Origin: Scatosoma sp964504025
GTDB lineage: Bacteria > Bacillota > Clostridia > Christensenellales > Borkfalkiaceae
Direction of reading: 5' to 3'
NCBI GenBank assembly: GCA_964504025.1
Contig: CAZDCO010000004.1
Span: 1-54,805, forward strand
Length of the DNA: 54,805 nt
The notes below the pieces were generated by a model. The model did no database searches. It had not been told where the DNA came from and saw only the letters and a list, made by a program, of their open reading frames with translations. Positions 23,522 to 32,106 of the stretch are shown here, one piece after another. How positions within the stretch are numbered: the stretch's first letter is position 1; the number at the start of each line of letters is the position of its first letter. A program made the translations under genes and the position numbers.

Positions 23522-23716
23522 TCAATCGTTCAAATTCCGCAAACAAGCCACGATAATGACGCCAAGCAAGCCCAAACACAGTCCGCCGAACAACCAACCG
23601 ACCACGCTTCTGCCCTTTCGATCGGCAATCACGGGACAAGCAATTACGCTGATCAACGAGCTGATAACCGTCCAAACAACCAACGAGCTGGTAACCGTCC
23701 AAACAGCCATATCCAT
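23522..23716 (-). CDS. Small two-helix membrane protein with internal repeat
   Basis: The 64-residue product has two hydrophobic segments, about residues 5-28 and 38-58, joined by the polar turn ADRKGRS. The second reads GWLFGGLCLGLLGVIIVACL. It resembles small Bacillota membrane proteins of unknown function. The N-terminal helix contains the nine-residue unit VWTV(T/I)SSL(V/I) twice, from a 27-bp DNA duplication. GGAGG sits nine bases before ATG 23716, fixing the start. It lies 26 bases after the large lipoprotein gene and is probably co-transcribed with it. Confidence 0.72.
   Translation of the reverse strand: MDMAVWTVTSSLVVWTVISSLISVIACPVIADRKGRSVVGWLFGGLCLGLLGVIIVACLRNLND
23654..23706. 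repeat. 27-bp tandem duplication inside the small membrane protein gene
   Basis: Two copies (from 23654 and 23681) match at all but one or two positions over 26-27 bases and keep frame. Each codes for nine residues of the first membrane segment. Confidence 0.85.
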
Positions 23717-23742
23717 ATCTTTTATCCTCCTTTTTTATACTC

Positions 23743-25443
23743 TTACAAGATGTATCTTCCCGAATTCGCCAAATAATTGCTCGACAGATTCGTTACCGCG
23801 TTTCCCGAAGGAAATTCGGGCGGAACGTACTCTTGCGCCTTTTGCAAATTCTCGTTGACGGCAAGGCTGAGCGTGTTGTTCAATACCACGCTGTATTCCT
23901 CCCACTCGCCGCCCGTAGGCGTATAGCGCAACTCCGTTTCACAAGCGATATTCACCAGTTTTCCGTCCTTGAGCTCCACCGTAATCAACGCGTCGTTCAC
24001 CGTGTAATCGTTCACGTCGAAGCGGTTATCCACGTCCAAAACGCCCTCCACCTCGTTAGAGTTGATCATATCCAAGATAATATCTTGCGCGCTCGTCGCG
24101 GCGGCTTTCGTCATATACATATAATAGAACGTGCTACCATCCTTTTGCTCCGTCTTGACGCACTCGAAATCGCTCGCCGACCACGTTACGGCGTCCGTCA
24201 GATAGGCAAACTGCGTCGCCAGCGTAATTCCCTCCGCTTCCGTCGTTTTGTTTGTACCCTTTCTCGACACGGCGTACGTCTTTTTATCGGACGTTACGTT
24301 CCCGATCGTATACTTATACTTCTCCGCGCCGTCCTCTTCGTGGTGCGCGTTATACACGTACGAATGGTTAAACCACGTACCCTCCTTCGTCGTATGCTTA
24401 TACATACGCGCCTGATACGAATCTTTCACCGCCGCGTGATTCCAACCTGCGTCCAGCTCGTTCTTCGCCAACAAATCTAACGAGTAATCGTCGTCGTCCT
24501 CGATATCGGCGATCGCGTCGTTCGTCTTCTTCACCATGGACGCGATTTGCGATTGCTCCATATAAATATTCGACGTCGTCGGCAACCGAATTTCGCCGTT
24601 CGCCTTCGTTTGCTCGTACGTCAAACTGACGATCACCTGCACCGCCTTGACGGGAATATTGACCTCGACGGACAGCGCGAAGTCGTGCAGCTCGCCGCCC
24701 TCGTCGATATTGAATTTCAATTTTAAGCCGCTGACGGGGTTCGTCAAGCTGACCCCCTTAAAAGAAATCGTCGTGCCGAGTTTCCCGACGATGCCGAGCA
24801 ACTTATCCAAATAGGCGTTGTCCGACGAGAACGTCAAGTCCGCCTCGTACGCGTACTTTCCGCTCTTCAACGTCTTGACGTTGCTGATCTCGCTCGTTTT
24901 CAGCCCGTCCACCAACGCCACGAACGGCTTTTGAATGAACGATTCGTTCTCCTCGTCCGCCGTCATCACTTTCGCCTTCTTCACTTCGCCGTTTTTCCCG
25001 ATCGTTACCTTCACCCGTTGCATGCCCTGCGACATGACGTACGCCGTCGAATCCGCCAACAGCGAACCGCTCGTTTGCCGACGGAAGGACACGTTTCCCG
25101 TGCTTTCGTTCGCGCGGTATTCCCCGTCGTAGTTGCCGTTCACCGACGCTCCCAAACCGAGTACCGACAAGTTCCCGTTTAAGTTCAAGTGAAAATCGTA
25201 ACCGCTCGTCGTCGCCGTAGCCACCTTTTGCCGCGCCGCCACCACTTGTGCGCTCGTCGGCGCAACTTTCGTCGGTTTCGCGCTACTGCTACTGCTGCTA
25301 CCATTGCCGTTCACGCTCGCACTCACGCTCGTAGAGGGCGAGGAAACGCTCTCCTCTTCGTCGCAAGCGCACAGCCCGATCGTCGTTGCCGCCATGCTCG
25401 TCAACAGGGCGAGCACGATCGCCGCCTTTCTCGTTCTTTTCAT
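23743..25443 (-). CDS. Large secreted lipoprotein of unknown function
   Basis: The 566-residue product has a lipoprotein signal peptide ending IGLCACDEEE (Cys near residue 27). A Ser-rich linker follows to about residue 60, then a long beta-rich body with repeated short strands and few charged clusters; no known domain was recognised. LppX/LolA-like lipoproteins that carry lipids have similar composition, but this is only a guess. It is the first gene before the two-helix membrane protein. Its promoter carries the paired CAAC-N5-GTTG operator shared with the HTH membrane protein at 53770, so the two are probably co-regulated. Confidence 0.75.
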   Translation of the reverse strand: MKRTRKAAIVLALLTSMAATTIGLCACDEEESVSSPSTSVSASVNGNGSSSSSSAKPTKVAPTSAQVVAARQKVATATTSGYDFHLNLNGNLSVLGLGASVNGNYDGEYRANESTGNVSFRRQTSGSLLADSTAYVMSQGMQRVKVTIGKNGEVKKAKVMTADEENESFIQKPFVALVDGLKTSEISNVKTLKSGKYAYEADLTFSSDNAYLDKLLGIVGKLGTTISFKGVSLTNPVSGLKLKFNIDEGGELHDFALSVEVNIPVKAVQVIVSLTYEQTKANGEIRLPTTSNIYMEQSQIASMVKKTNDAIADIEDDDDYSLDLLAKNELDAGWNHAAVKDSYQARMYKHTTKEGTWFNHSYVYNAHHEEDGAEKYKYTIGNVTSDKKTYAVSRKGTNKTTEAEGITLATQFAYLTDAVTWSASDFECVKTEQKDGSTFYYMYMTKAAATSAQDIILDMINSNEVEGVLDVDNRFDVNDYTVNDALITVELKDGKLVNIACETELRYTPTGGEWEEYSVVLNNTLSLAVNENLQKAQEYVPPEFPSGNAVTNLSSNYLANSGRYIL

Positions 25444-25488
25444 CTACCGTACCTCCTAACCTTCGCCCCGTCGTCGGAGCGTACTTCC

Positions 25489-25517
25489 ATTATACGTCCC
25501 CGATTTCACGGTGTAAA
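25489..25517 (-). promoter_or_regulatory. SigA-type promoter of the large lipoprotein gene
   Basis: TTTACA (25512-25517), 17-base spacer and perfect TATAAT (25489-25494) on the minus strand, 45 bases before the ATG, which has AGGAGG upstream. Confidence 0.82.
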
Positions 25518-25528
25518 GCGTACCGTCT

Positions 25529-25562
25529 AAACGGTTCGTTGAATACGCTCAACGGTTGGTTG
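25529..25562 (-). promoter_or_regulatory. Paired CAAC-N5-GTTG operator, copy A
   Basis: Two 13-bp dyads lie at 25529-25541 (AAAC-N5-GTTG, one base off) and 25550-25562 (CAAC-N5-GTTG). Eight bases separate them, so the centres are 21 bp apart, two helical turns. The near edge is 35 bases from the -10 box, just upstream of the -35. An almost identical element with the same spacing lies before the gene at 53770. Confidence 0.75.
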
Positions 25563-25571
25563 AACGGCAGC

Positions 25572-25596
25572 AAAAAAGCGGCTTTCGCCGCTTTTT
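25572..25596. terminator. Bidirectional terminator after adhE
   Basis: Stem AGCGGC/GCCGCT with a four-base loop is flanked by A6 on one side and T5 on the other. It lies between the adhE stop (25609, minus) and the operator of the lipoprotein gene. Confidence 0.88.
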
Positions 25597-25608
25597 CCTC
25601 ACTTTTTT

Positions 25609-28242
25609 CTATCCCTTTCCGTAATATGCTCGTTTATATATCGCCTTAATTTCCTCCACGAGCGGATACCTCGGATTCGCCCCCGTACACTGATCGTCGT
25701 AGGCGTCCGCACTCATCTCGTCGATCGACCGCAAAAAGTCCTCTTCGCGAACGCCCTCTCCCAACGCTTCCCGTATCGTTTTCGGCAACCCCAACCGCGC
25801 CTTCAAGTCCTCTATCGTCCGCAACAAATTTTCAAACGACGCCCGATCGTCCGCACCCGACACGCCCAACCGCCTTGCCGCTTCCGCATATCGCCGCAAG
25901 CCGTCGGGATAGGCGTATTGCGGAAAGGTACCCATTTTTTCGGGAATTTTCGCCGCGTTGAACCGCAACACTTCGCAAAGGAGTAGCGCGTTCGCCACGC
26001 CGTGCGGCAAATGCCACGCCGCGCCCAACTTATGCGCCATCGAATGGCACACGCCCAAAAACGCGTTTGCAAAGGCAAGCCCTGCGATCGTCGCCGCGTT
26101 TGCCACCCGTTCTCGCGCTTCCATATCCTCGCCGCCGCGCTCGTACGCACGGGGCAGGTATTTGACGAGCAAGCATATCGCCTCGTACGCCAACGCGTTC
26201 GTATAATCGGACGCCAACGTCGAACCGATCGCCTCGAACGCGTGCGAGAGTGCGTCGAACCCTGCGTTCGCCGTCAAGCCGCGCGGAATATCGCGCATCA
26301 ACTCCACGTCCGAAATCGCCATCGTCGGCAGCAATTCATAATCGGCAAGCGGATACTTTTCTCCCGTTTTCTCGTCGGTAATCACGGCGAACGGCGTTAC
26401 CTCGCTGCCCGTTCCCGCCGTCGTCGGCACTGCGACGAAGATCGCGCGGTTTCCGAGCTTCGGCAAAGCGCAAACGCGTTTACGAATATCCATAAACCGC
26501 ATCGACATATCCTCGAAACGCACGTTCGGCTGTTCGTATAACGCCCATGCCACCTTCGCCGCGTCCATCGGCGAGCCGCCGCCCACGGCGATCACGACGT
26601 CGGGCTCGAACTCCCTCATTCTCTTCGCCGCCTCACGCACGCACGCCAACGTCGGATCGGGTGTTACGCCGTCGTACGTCGCGTGCACGATTCCCAGCTC
26701 GTCCAACGCTTCCGTAACCGACCGCACGACGCCGCTACGGTGCAAAAAGGAGTCCGTTACGATAAACGCGTGCTTGCGTGCGTACCCCTCTTTTCCGAGT
26801 TCCCGTAACGCCGTCCGTAGCGAACCGCGCTTGAAATATACCCGTTCGGGCACGCGCAACCACAGCATATTTTCCCGTCGCGCCGCCACCGTTTTCACGT
26901 TCAACAACGAGCGTACGCCCACGTTCTCGCACACGCTGTTACCGCCCCACGAACCGCAACCGAGCGTCAACGACGGCGGCAAGCGGAAGTTGTATATATC
27001 CCCGATACCGCCCTGCGCGGCAGGCGTATTGATCAATATGCGACAAGTCTTCATACGCTCGCAAAAGAGTTGCAACTTCTCCGCTTGCGTTTGCTCGTTC
27101 AAGTACACCGCAGCGGTATGCCCCATGCCTCCGCCCTGCACCAACGCTTCCGCAATATCCACCGCGTCGGCAAAGTCCTTCGCACGGTACAACGCCAACA
27201 CGGGCGACAATTTCTCCTTGGCGAACGGCTCGTCCTCGTCCACGCGCTCCGTTTCCCCGACGAGCAGTTTACAATCTTCTCCCACGGCAACGCCGCAAAG
27301 TTCGGCAATCCGCCTTGCCGATTGTCCCACGACGGCGGCATTCAACTTCCCGTCCCGAAAGGCGAACGCGCCCAGTCGCACCCGTTCTTCCTCCGTCAAA
27401 ATATACGCGCCCGACTTGCAGAGTTCCGCTTTGAACGCCTCGTAGCAATCGTCCACCGCAACCGCCGCCTGTTCGGAGGCGCAAATCACGCCGTTGTCAA
27501 ATGTCTTCGAATGCACGATCGAAGCTGCCGCCGCACGAATATCCGCCGACGAATCGACGACGGCAGGCGTATTGCCTGCGCCCACGCCGATAGCAGGCTT
27601 CCCCGAAGAATACGCCGCGCGTACCATTTGCGGACCACCCGTCGCCAAAATGATATCCGCCTCGCGCATCAGCCACGCCGACGCCTCCACCGACGGTTCG
27701 TCTATCCAACCGATGATTCCTTCGGGCGCACCTGCGCGCACCGCGGCGTCCAACACGATCCGCGCCGCTTCCACCGTACATTTCTTGGCACGCGGATGGG
27801 GAGAAAAGATCAACCCGTTCCGCGTTTTCAAACACAACAACGCCTTAAAAATCGCCGTCGAAGTAGGATTCGTCGTCGGCACGATCGCAGCCACTACGCC
27901 GATCGGCGCGGCAATGCGCGCGTAACCGCTCCCCTCGTCCCGCTCCAACACGCCGCACGTTTTCTCGTCCTTGTATCGGTTATACACGTACTCCGCCGCG
28001 TAATGGTTCTTCAAGACTTTGTCCTCGAACACGCCCATTCCCGTTTCTTCCACCGCCGCTCTCGCCAACGGAATCCGCGCCTCGTTCGCCGCCTTTGCCG
28101 CCGCCCGAAAAATCTCGTCCACGCGCTCTTGCGAATACTCCGCAAACGCTTCCTGCGCGGCGCGCACCCTCTTCAATAACGCAAAAAGCGCGCCCTCGTC
28201 CAAGGCGTGCTTCTTTTCCACCGTATTTTTTTCGTTTTCCAT
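25609..28242 (-). CDS. adhE: Bifunctional acetaldehyde/alcohol dehydrogenase AdhE
   Basis: Reduces acetyl-CoA to ethanol with two NADH, recycling reductant in fermentation. The 877-residue product has an N-terminal aldehyde dehydrogenase half with the catalytic cysteine in NGVICASEQA near residue 250. The C-terminal half is an iron alcohol dehydrogenase with VIAVGGGSPMDAAK and the metal-binding segment FLGVCHSMAHKLGAAWHLPH. Length matches AdhE (860-890). It lies 39 bases after rex. A CCTTACG/CGTAAGG hairpin (28253-28272) abuts and partly covers its GGGGGAAC ribosome-binding site. It is the last gene of the dut-to-adhE unit. Confidence 0.97.
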   Translation of the reverse strand: MENEKNTVEKKHALDEGALFALLKRVRAAQEAFAEYSQERVDEIFRAAAKAANEARIPLARAAVEETGMGVFEDKVLKNHYAAEYVYNRYKDEKTCGVLERDEGSGYARIAAPIGVVAAIVPTTNPTSTAIFKALLCLKTRNGLIFSPHPRAKKCTVEAARIVLDAAVRAGAPEGIIGWIDEPSVEASAWLMREADIILATGGPQMVRAAYSSGKPAIGVGAGNTPAVVDSSADIRAAAASIVHSKTFDNGVICASEQAAVAVDDCYEAFKAELCKSGAYILTEEERVRLGAFAFRDGKLNAAVVGQSARRIAELCGVAVGEDCKLLVGETERVDEDEPFAKEKLSPVLALYRAKDFADAVDIAEALVQGGGMGHTAAVYLNEQTQAEKLQLFCERMKTCRILINTPAAQGGIGDIYNFRLPPSLTLGCGSWGGNSVCENVGVRSLLNVKTVAARRENMLWLRVPERVYFKRGSLRTALRELGKEGYARKHAFIVTDSFLHRSGVVRSVTEALDELGIVHATYDGVTPDPTLACVREAAKRMREFEPDVVIAVGGGSPMDAAKVAWALYEQPNVRFEDMSMRFMDIRKRVCALPKLGNRAIFVAVPTTAGTGSEVTPFAVITDEKTGEKYPLADYELLPTMAISDVELMRDIPRGLTANAGFDALSHAFEAIGSTLASDYTNALAYEAICLLVKYLPRAYERGGEDMEARERVANAATIAGLAFANAFLGVCHSMAHKLGAAWHLPHGVANALLLCEVLRFNAAKIPEKMGTFPQYAYPDGLRRYAEAARRLGVSGADDRASFENLLRTIEDLKARLGLPKTIREALGEGVREEDFLRSIDEMSADAYDDQCTGANPRYPLVEEIKAIYKRAYYGKG

Positions 28243-28252
28243 ACTCGTTCCC

Positions 28253-28272
28253 CCTTACGCGTCGCCGTAAGG
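28253..28272 (-). promoter_or_regulatory. Hairpin at the adhE ribosome-binding site
   Basis: Seven-base arms CCTTACG and CGTAAGG with a six-base loop lie in the rex-adhE gap. The 3' arm overlaps the G-rich Shine-Dalgarno stretch (28247-28254). It could limit adhE translation; inference only. Confidence 0.4.
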
Positions 28273-28281
28273 CGAAACGCG

Positions 28282-28950
28282 TTACCGTTCGCCGAGCTTA
28301 TACAACTCCCCTGCCAAAATAGCCAAGGACGCCGCCAAATCTTCCGTTTTGAGTACGATATCTTTCGGCGCGCGGAGAGTGGCAGGCGCAAAATTCCACA
28401 CCGCCTTAATGCCTGCTTCCGCCATCAAATTCAACACGTCCTGCGCCGCGCGTTTAGGCACGGTGATAATGCCGATTTTGATATTCCGTTCCGCAACGTA
28501 TTGCGGCAACGCGGACAGCGGTAAAATCTCTTTCCCTGCCACGCGCGTACCGATCAAGTTTTTCGCGACGTCGAACGCCGCCACGACGTCCAAGCCGTTA
28601 TGCTTAAACCCCTCGTAGCCCAAGAACGCGCGTCCCAAACCGCCTGCGCCCACTACGATCGCTTCGGACAGGTTGTCGAACCCCAAAAATTTTTCGATAT
28701 CGACCATCAAACGGCTGACGGAGAACCCGACGCGCGGACGTCCCGATTGCGACGACACCACTTCCAAGTCCTTTCGTACCAGCACCGACGATACGGAAAT
28801 ATTTTGTGCAATCACCGTGCAAGAAATGTATTCTCGCCCTTTGGAATTTTCTTCCTGCAAGAAGTGCAAATATAAAGGAATTCTGCCCAACGTCGCTTTG
28901 GAAATCGACTTCTTTTCCGCTTGTTCCGTACTCTTACCGTTCGTTTTCAT
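28282..28950 (-). CDS. rex: Redox-sensing transcriptional repressor Rex
   Basis: Senses the NADH/NAD ratio and represses fermentation genes when NADH is low. The 222-residue product has an N-terminal winged helix (SKATLGRIPLYLHFLQ, then NISVSSVLVRKDLEVVS). The Rossmann domain has EAIVVGAGGLGRAFLGYEGF and the C-terminal VWNFAPATLRAPKDIVL. Of two adjacent ATG codons, the second (28950) is better spaced from GGAGG; the start overlaps the end of the ABC ATPase gene by 17 bases. Its position just before adhE suggests it controls that gene, but no clear Rex operator was found by eye. Confidence 0.95.
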   Translation of the reverse strand: MKTNGKSTEQAEKKSISKATLGRIPLYLHFLQEENSKGREYISCTVIAQNISVSSVLVRKDLEVVSSQSGRPRVGFSVSRLMVDIEKFLGFDNLSEAIVVGAGGLGRAFLGYEGFKHNGLDVVAAFDVAKNLIGTRVAGKEILPLSALPQYVAERNIKIGIITVPKRAAQDVLNLMAEAGIKAVWNFAPATLRAPKDIVLKTEDLAASLAILAGELYKLGER

Positions 28951-29614
28951 CATCGCCCTCCAACGCGCGCAGCACCGCTCTCTTCCACTCGACGCCCTCA
29001 CCGAACGTACGCGGCAACGCCGTCGCCGTCGGACGGGTATCGAGCACGATTTTACCCTCGCGCAACACGATCGTCCTGTGTCCCAACGCCCACGCTTCCT
29101 CTATGTCGTGCGTTACCAACGCCACCGTCGGACGATACCCCTGCCACAACCGCAAAAACGCTTCGTATATCTTCCGCTTTAACGGAGTATCCAACGACGA
29201 GAACGGCTCGTCGAGCAACAGGAGTTCTCTCTTTCCCACGACGGCGCGGCAGAGTGCCACGCGTTGCTTCTCACCGCCCGACAGCGCAAACGGACGCTTT
29301 TTCGCGTGCGCCGTCAGTTGCGTATCCGCAAGCAACCGCGCGATCTCCTCGTCCGTCGCACCCACGTACCGCAAATTATCCTCCACCGACAAATTCGGCA
29401 ACAACCTCGCTTCCTGATAGGCGTAGCCTACCCTATTCGGCACGTCTAAAAGTTCGCCCTCGAAAGGAATTTTCCGCGCCAAAATTTGCAACAGCGTCGT
29501 CTTGCCCACGCCCGACGCGCCGAGTATGCAAACGATCTCCCCTTCGTCGAATTCCAACTGCAACCCGTCGAATACGACGTGCTTGCCGTACGATTTAGAA
29601 ACGTTCAACTTCAT
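28934..29614 (-). CDS. ABC transporter ATP-binding protein (SsuB/TauB type)
   Basis: Energises import by the permease encoded next to it. The 226-residue product has Walker A GASGVGKTT near residue 33, Q-loop VGYAYQEARLLPNLS, signature LSGGEKQRVALCRAV, Walker B LLLLDEPFSSLD and the switch His in LVTHDIEEA. It resembles the nitrate/sulfonate/taurine family of importers. Its ATG overlaps the permease stop by four bases. The C-terminal tail is short, with no regulatory domain. Confidence 0.93.
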   Translation of the reverse strand: MKLNVSKSYGKHVVFDGLQLEFDEGEIVCILGASGVGKTTLLQILARKIPFEGELLDVPNRVGYAYQEARLLPNLSVEDNLRYVGATDEEIARLLADTQLTAHAKKRPFALSGGEKQRVALCRAVVGKRELLLLDEPFSSLDTPLKRKIYEAFLRLWQGYRPTVALVTHDIEEAWALGHRTIVLREGKIVLDTRPTATALPRTFGEGVEWKRAVLRALEGDDENER

Positions 29615-30369
29615 ACGCCCGTCCTCCTACGCCATACGCGCGCGCCCCACGCCGTCAACGACTCCACGGCGAACCCGATCAAACACGCCACGATCACGAG
29701 CGCGAACGTCTCCGCCGTCCTGCCGAACAGTTGCGCTTCTTCCATCAAAACGCCGAAGCTCGTCGCCGTACGCACCATCGCCTCCGCCGACACCACCAAC
29801 TTCAACGAAAAGGAAAACGCCGCGCCGCTCGCCTGTAACAACATCGGCGACGTCGAAGGAATATACAAATCGCGAATTTGCTTCCACAGCGGCACGCCGT
29901 ACGTTTCGCTCATCTCTTTCAAACCGCCGTCCACGCCCTGCAACGCGGAAAGCATTTCGGTATATAACATGGGGAATAGCGACAAAAACGCCACCACGAC
30001 GGGCGCAGTCGCTCCCGAAGTGCGGTTGCGAATCATCACCAACACCGCCAACACAGGCACGGCGCGCACGATTGCCGCAATCGGCGCGAAAAATCGCCCG
30101 AACGAGGGCAGCAGGTACGCAACGATCGCCAAAGCCAACGCCAAGACGAACGACGTCGAAAACGCCGCCGTCACGCGCGCGAGGGTATGCAAAAACGCCG
30201 TCCAAAACGCCGCCGAAGAGAAAAACGCACCGCAAGCTTTCAGACAATCGAAAAACGAGGGCAACAAAAGATCGTTGCCCACGCTCCAATACGACGCGAA
30301 CCATACGGCAAGCAAAAACGCCGCCGTCAATACGCCCCGTCCTATCGTTTTCCAAATCGCCCTCTTCAA
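29611..30369 (-). CDS. ABC transporter permease (SsuC/TauC type)
   Basis: The 252-residue product has about six membrane segments. The cytoplasmic coupling helix region ETYGVPLWKQIRDLYIPSTS is the EAA loop of nitrate/sulfonate-type permeases. It starts with TTG at 30369, seven bases after GAGGTGA, and follows the binding protein gene by nine bases. With the ATPase and lipoprotein it forms a complete importer. Substrate not identifiable from sequence. Confidence 0.9.
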   Translation of the reverse strand: MKRAIWKTIGRGVLTAAFLLAVWFASYWSVGNDLLLPSFFDCLKACGAFFSSAAFWTAFLHTLARVTAAFSTSFVLALALAIVAYLLPSFGRFFAPIAAIVRAVPVLAVLVMIRNRTSGATAPVVVAFLSLFPMLYTEMLSALQGVDGGLKEMSETYGVPLWKQIRDLYIPSTSPMLLQASGAAFSFSLKLVVSAEAMVRTATSFGVLMEEAQLFGRTAETFALVIVACLIGFAVESLTAWGARVWRRRTGV

Positions 30370-30378
30370 ACGCTCACC

Positions 30379-31392
30379 TCAAAATTCTATCGTCGAATAA
30401 AACGCCGCGCTTACCGCTTGCACGTCCGTACTCACCCTGCCAAGCCGCGACAAATACCCGTCGAGTTCCGTCCTGTTCGCCGCCGACAGGTACACGCCGC
30501 ACCCCGACAACGCCGCACTCGTCAACGTCGCCGCGTTCAGTTGTCCTTCCGTTGCGCCGTCCGCCAAATGCGCGTTCACCGCCGCCACGATCTCCGCGCC
30601 GCCCATCTCCGTCAACGCCGCCGCCGACGCACGCACCGACCGCATAAAAGCCTGCAACCACTCTCCGCGACTTTCCACGACCGATTTTTTCGCAACGAGT
30701 ACCGCCTGCGGAAAACCGTTCTCGCCGCCGTACAAAGCTTGCAAGTCCGCAGCCACGGCGTATCCGCTCCCTGCTTTCGTCTTCAAACTCACCGCAGGTT
30801 CGGCAAGCAAATAGGTATGCACGCCCTCTATTTTTCCAACGTCGCTCGCGCCCGAAATCGGCAACAAATTCACCTTGTCCGTCGCGCTTTCCGCCACGTC
30901 GCTCACCTGCTGATAGGGCACGCCTGCCTCGTGTAACACGCTCTTCAACGTCAAACCGGGCACGTTGCCGAGTTGCAATACGCCCACCGTCTTTCCAAGT
31001 AAAGCACTCAAATTATCCTTCGTATATCGGCAACCGTCGTCCGAAATTAAATACAAATTCCCGTGCGTAACCACGCCGAGCATTTGATAGCGCGCACCGT
31101 CGCCGAGTTGCTTGCTCGCCGTCAACGCAGGCAAGACGCAAAGATCGGCGTTCTTATCCTCGTCGCGATAGGTAACGTGCACCGCGATATTCGCAGGCGT
31201 AACGACCGTATACGTAACGCCGTCCTCTTCCGTATCTTCGGACATCAACTTCGCAAACGCCAAACTGGGCGCGCCGTCGGGCATATATACGCTGATTTCC
31301 TTTCCTTTTTCTTCCGCACAACCGCTAAACGCACCCACCAACGCGCACGCCGTCGCAAGCCAAACGCATAACCGATTTTTCCAAGCCCTCAT
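30379..31392 (-). CDS. ABC transporter substrate-binding lipoprotein
   Basis: The 337-residue product has a lipoprotein signal ending FSGCAEE (Cys about residue 25). The mature part reads ISVYMPDGAPSLAFAKLMSE and continues with the two-lobed pattern of NMT1/SsuA-like binding proteins (GKTVGVLQLGNVPGLTLKSV, LLAEPAVSLKTKAGSGYAVA). It is the extracytoplasmic receptor of the importer encoded downstream. The start overlaps the trmB stop by four bases. Ligand unknown. Confidence 0.88.
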   Translation of the reverse strand: MRAWKNRLCVWLATACALVGAFSGCAEEKGKEISVYMPDGAPSLAFAKLMSEDTEEDGVTYTVVTPANIAVHVTYRDEDKNADLCVLPALTASKQLGDGARYQMLGVVTHGNLYLISDDGCRYTKDNLSALLGKTVGVLQLGNVPGLTLKSVLHEAGVPYQQVSDVAESATDKVNLLPISGASDVGKIEGVHTYLLAEPAVSLKTKAGSGYAVAADLQALYGGENGFPQAVLVAKKSVVESRGEWLQAFMRSVRASAAALTEMGGAEIVAAVNAHLADGATEGQLNAATLTSAALSGCGVYLSAANRTELDGYLSRLGRVSTDVQAVSAAFYSTIEF

Positions 31393-32078
31393 TTTTGCAC
31401 CACCGCTTCGACTCTATGAATGGGAAAGCCCTTTTCCACCCACTTTTGCTCGTATTCCGTTACGATATTGTCGTCGGGGTTGCCGTTTGTGTGCAAGTCG
31501 TACGACACGTTTTCCAACGCAAAACCGCACGCCGCGTATTCTTCCAAAGAAAAATCGAAAAACGCCCGATCGTCCGTCTTTTGCACGATCCGTCCGCCCG
31601 ATTTCAACAGCTTTTTATACTTTTCCAAAAAATTGCGATGCGTCAACCGTTGCGTCGCGTACCCCAACTTCGGCAGCGGCGTGGAAAAATTCAAATAGAT
31701 CACTTCCAAACTGTCTTCGGGGATATAACACGGCAAGCACTCCGCACGGATATTCAAAAACCGAATATTCGGTATACCCTGCTTTTTCACCTCTTCCATC
31801 GGCGTCAAAATGACGTTGCTCATCTTCTCCAACGCCAAGAAATTGACGTTCGGTTCACGCTTCGCCAACGCGCATACGAATCCGCCCTTGCCGCAACCGA
31901 TCTCCAACGCCACGGGACGATCGTTCCCGAATACCGCCGAAAAATCGATCAACGCCCGATAGTTCTCCGCCGCCTCTTGCATGTTCAAAATGCCGTTCGC
32001 GCCCTGCGCCAACAACAAATCTCCGCATGCTTCCATACGCGCTTCAAAATTCCGCTTCTTTCTCATTCTCATCGACAT
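31389..32078 (-). CDS. trmB: tRNA (guanine-N7)-methyltransferase-like protein, degenerate motif
   Basis: TrmB adds the m7G46 methyl group to tRNA. The 229-residue product has the basic RMRKKRNF start, the SAM site ALEIGCGKGGFVCALAKREP, FLALEKMSNVIL, NIRFLNIRAE and the C-terminal KTDDRAFFDFSLEEY. The usual DPWPKKRHxKRR stretch reads STPLPKLGYATQR, losing the conserved Asp-Pro-Trp and several basic residues. Either this is a diverged TrmB lineage or its specificity or activity changed. It lies between dut and the ABC importer, overlapping the latter by four bases. Confidence 0.82.
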   Translation of the reverse strand: MSMRMRKKRNFEARMEACGDLLLAQGANGILNMQEAAENYRALIDFSAVFGNDRPVALEIGCGKGGFVCALAKREPNVNFLALEKMSNVILTPMEEVKKQGIPNIRFLNIRAECLPCYIPEDSLEVIYLNFSTPLPKLGYATQRLTHRNFLEKYKKLLKSGGRIVQKTDDRAFFDFSLEEYAACGFALENVSYDLHTNGNPDDNIVTEYEQKWVEKGFPIHRVEAVVQK

Positions 32079-32106
32079 AAACTCGTACCTGCCCGTCCCG
32101 TTTTTT

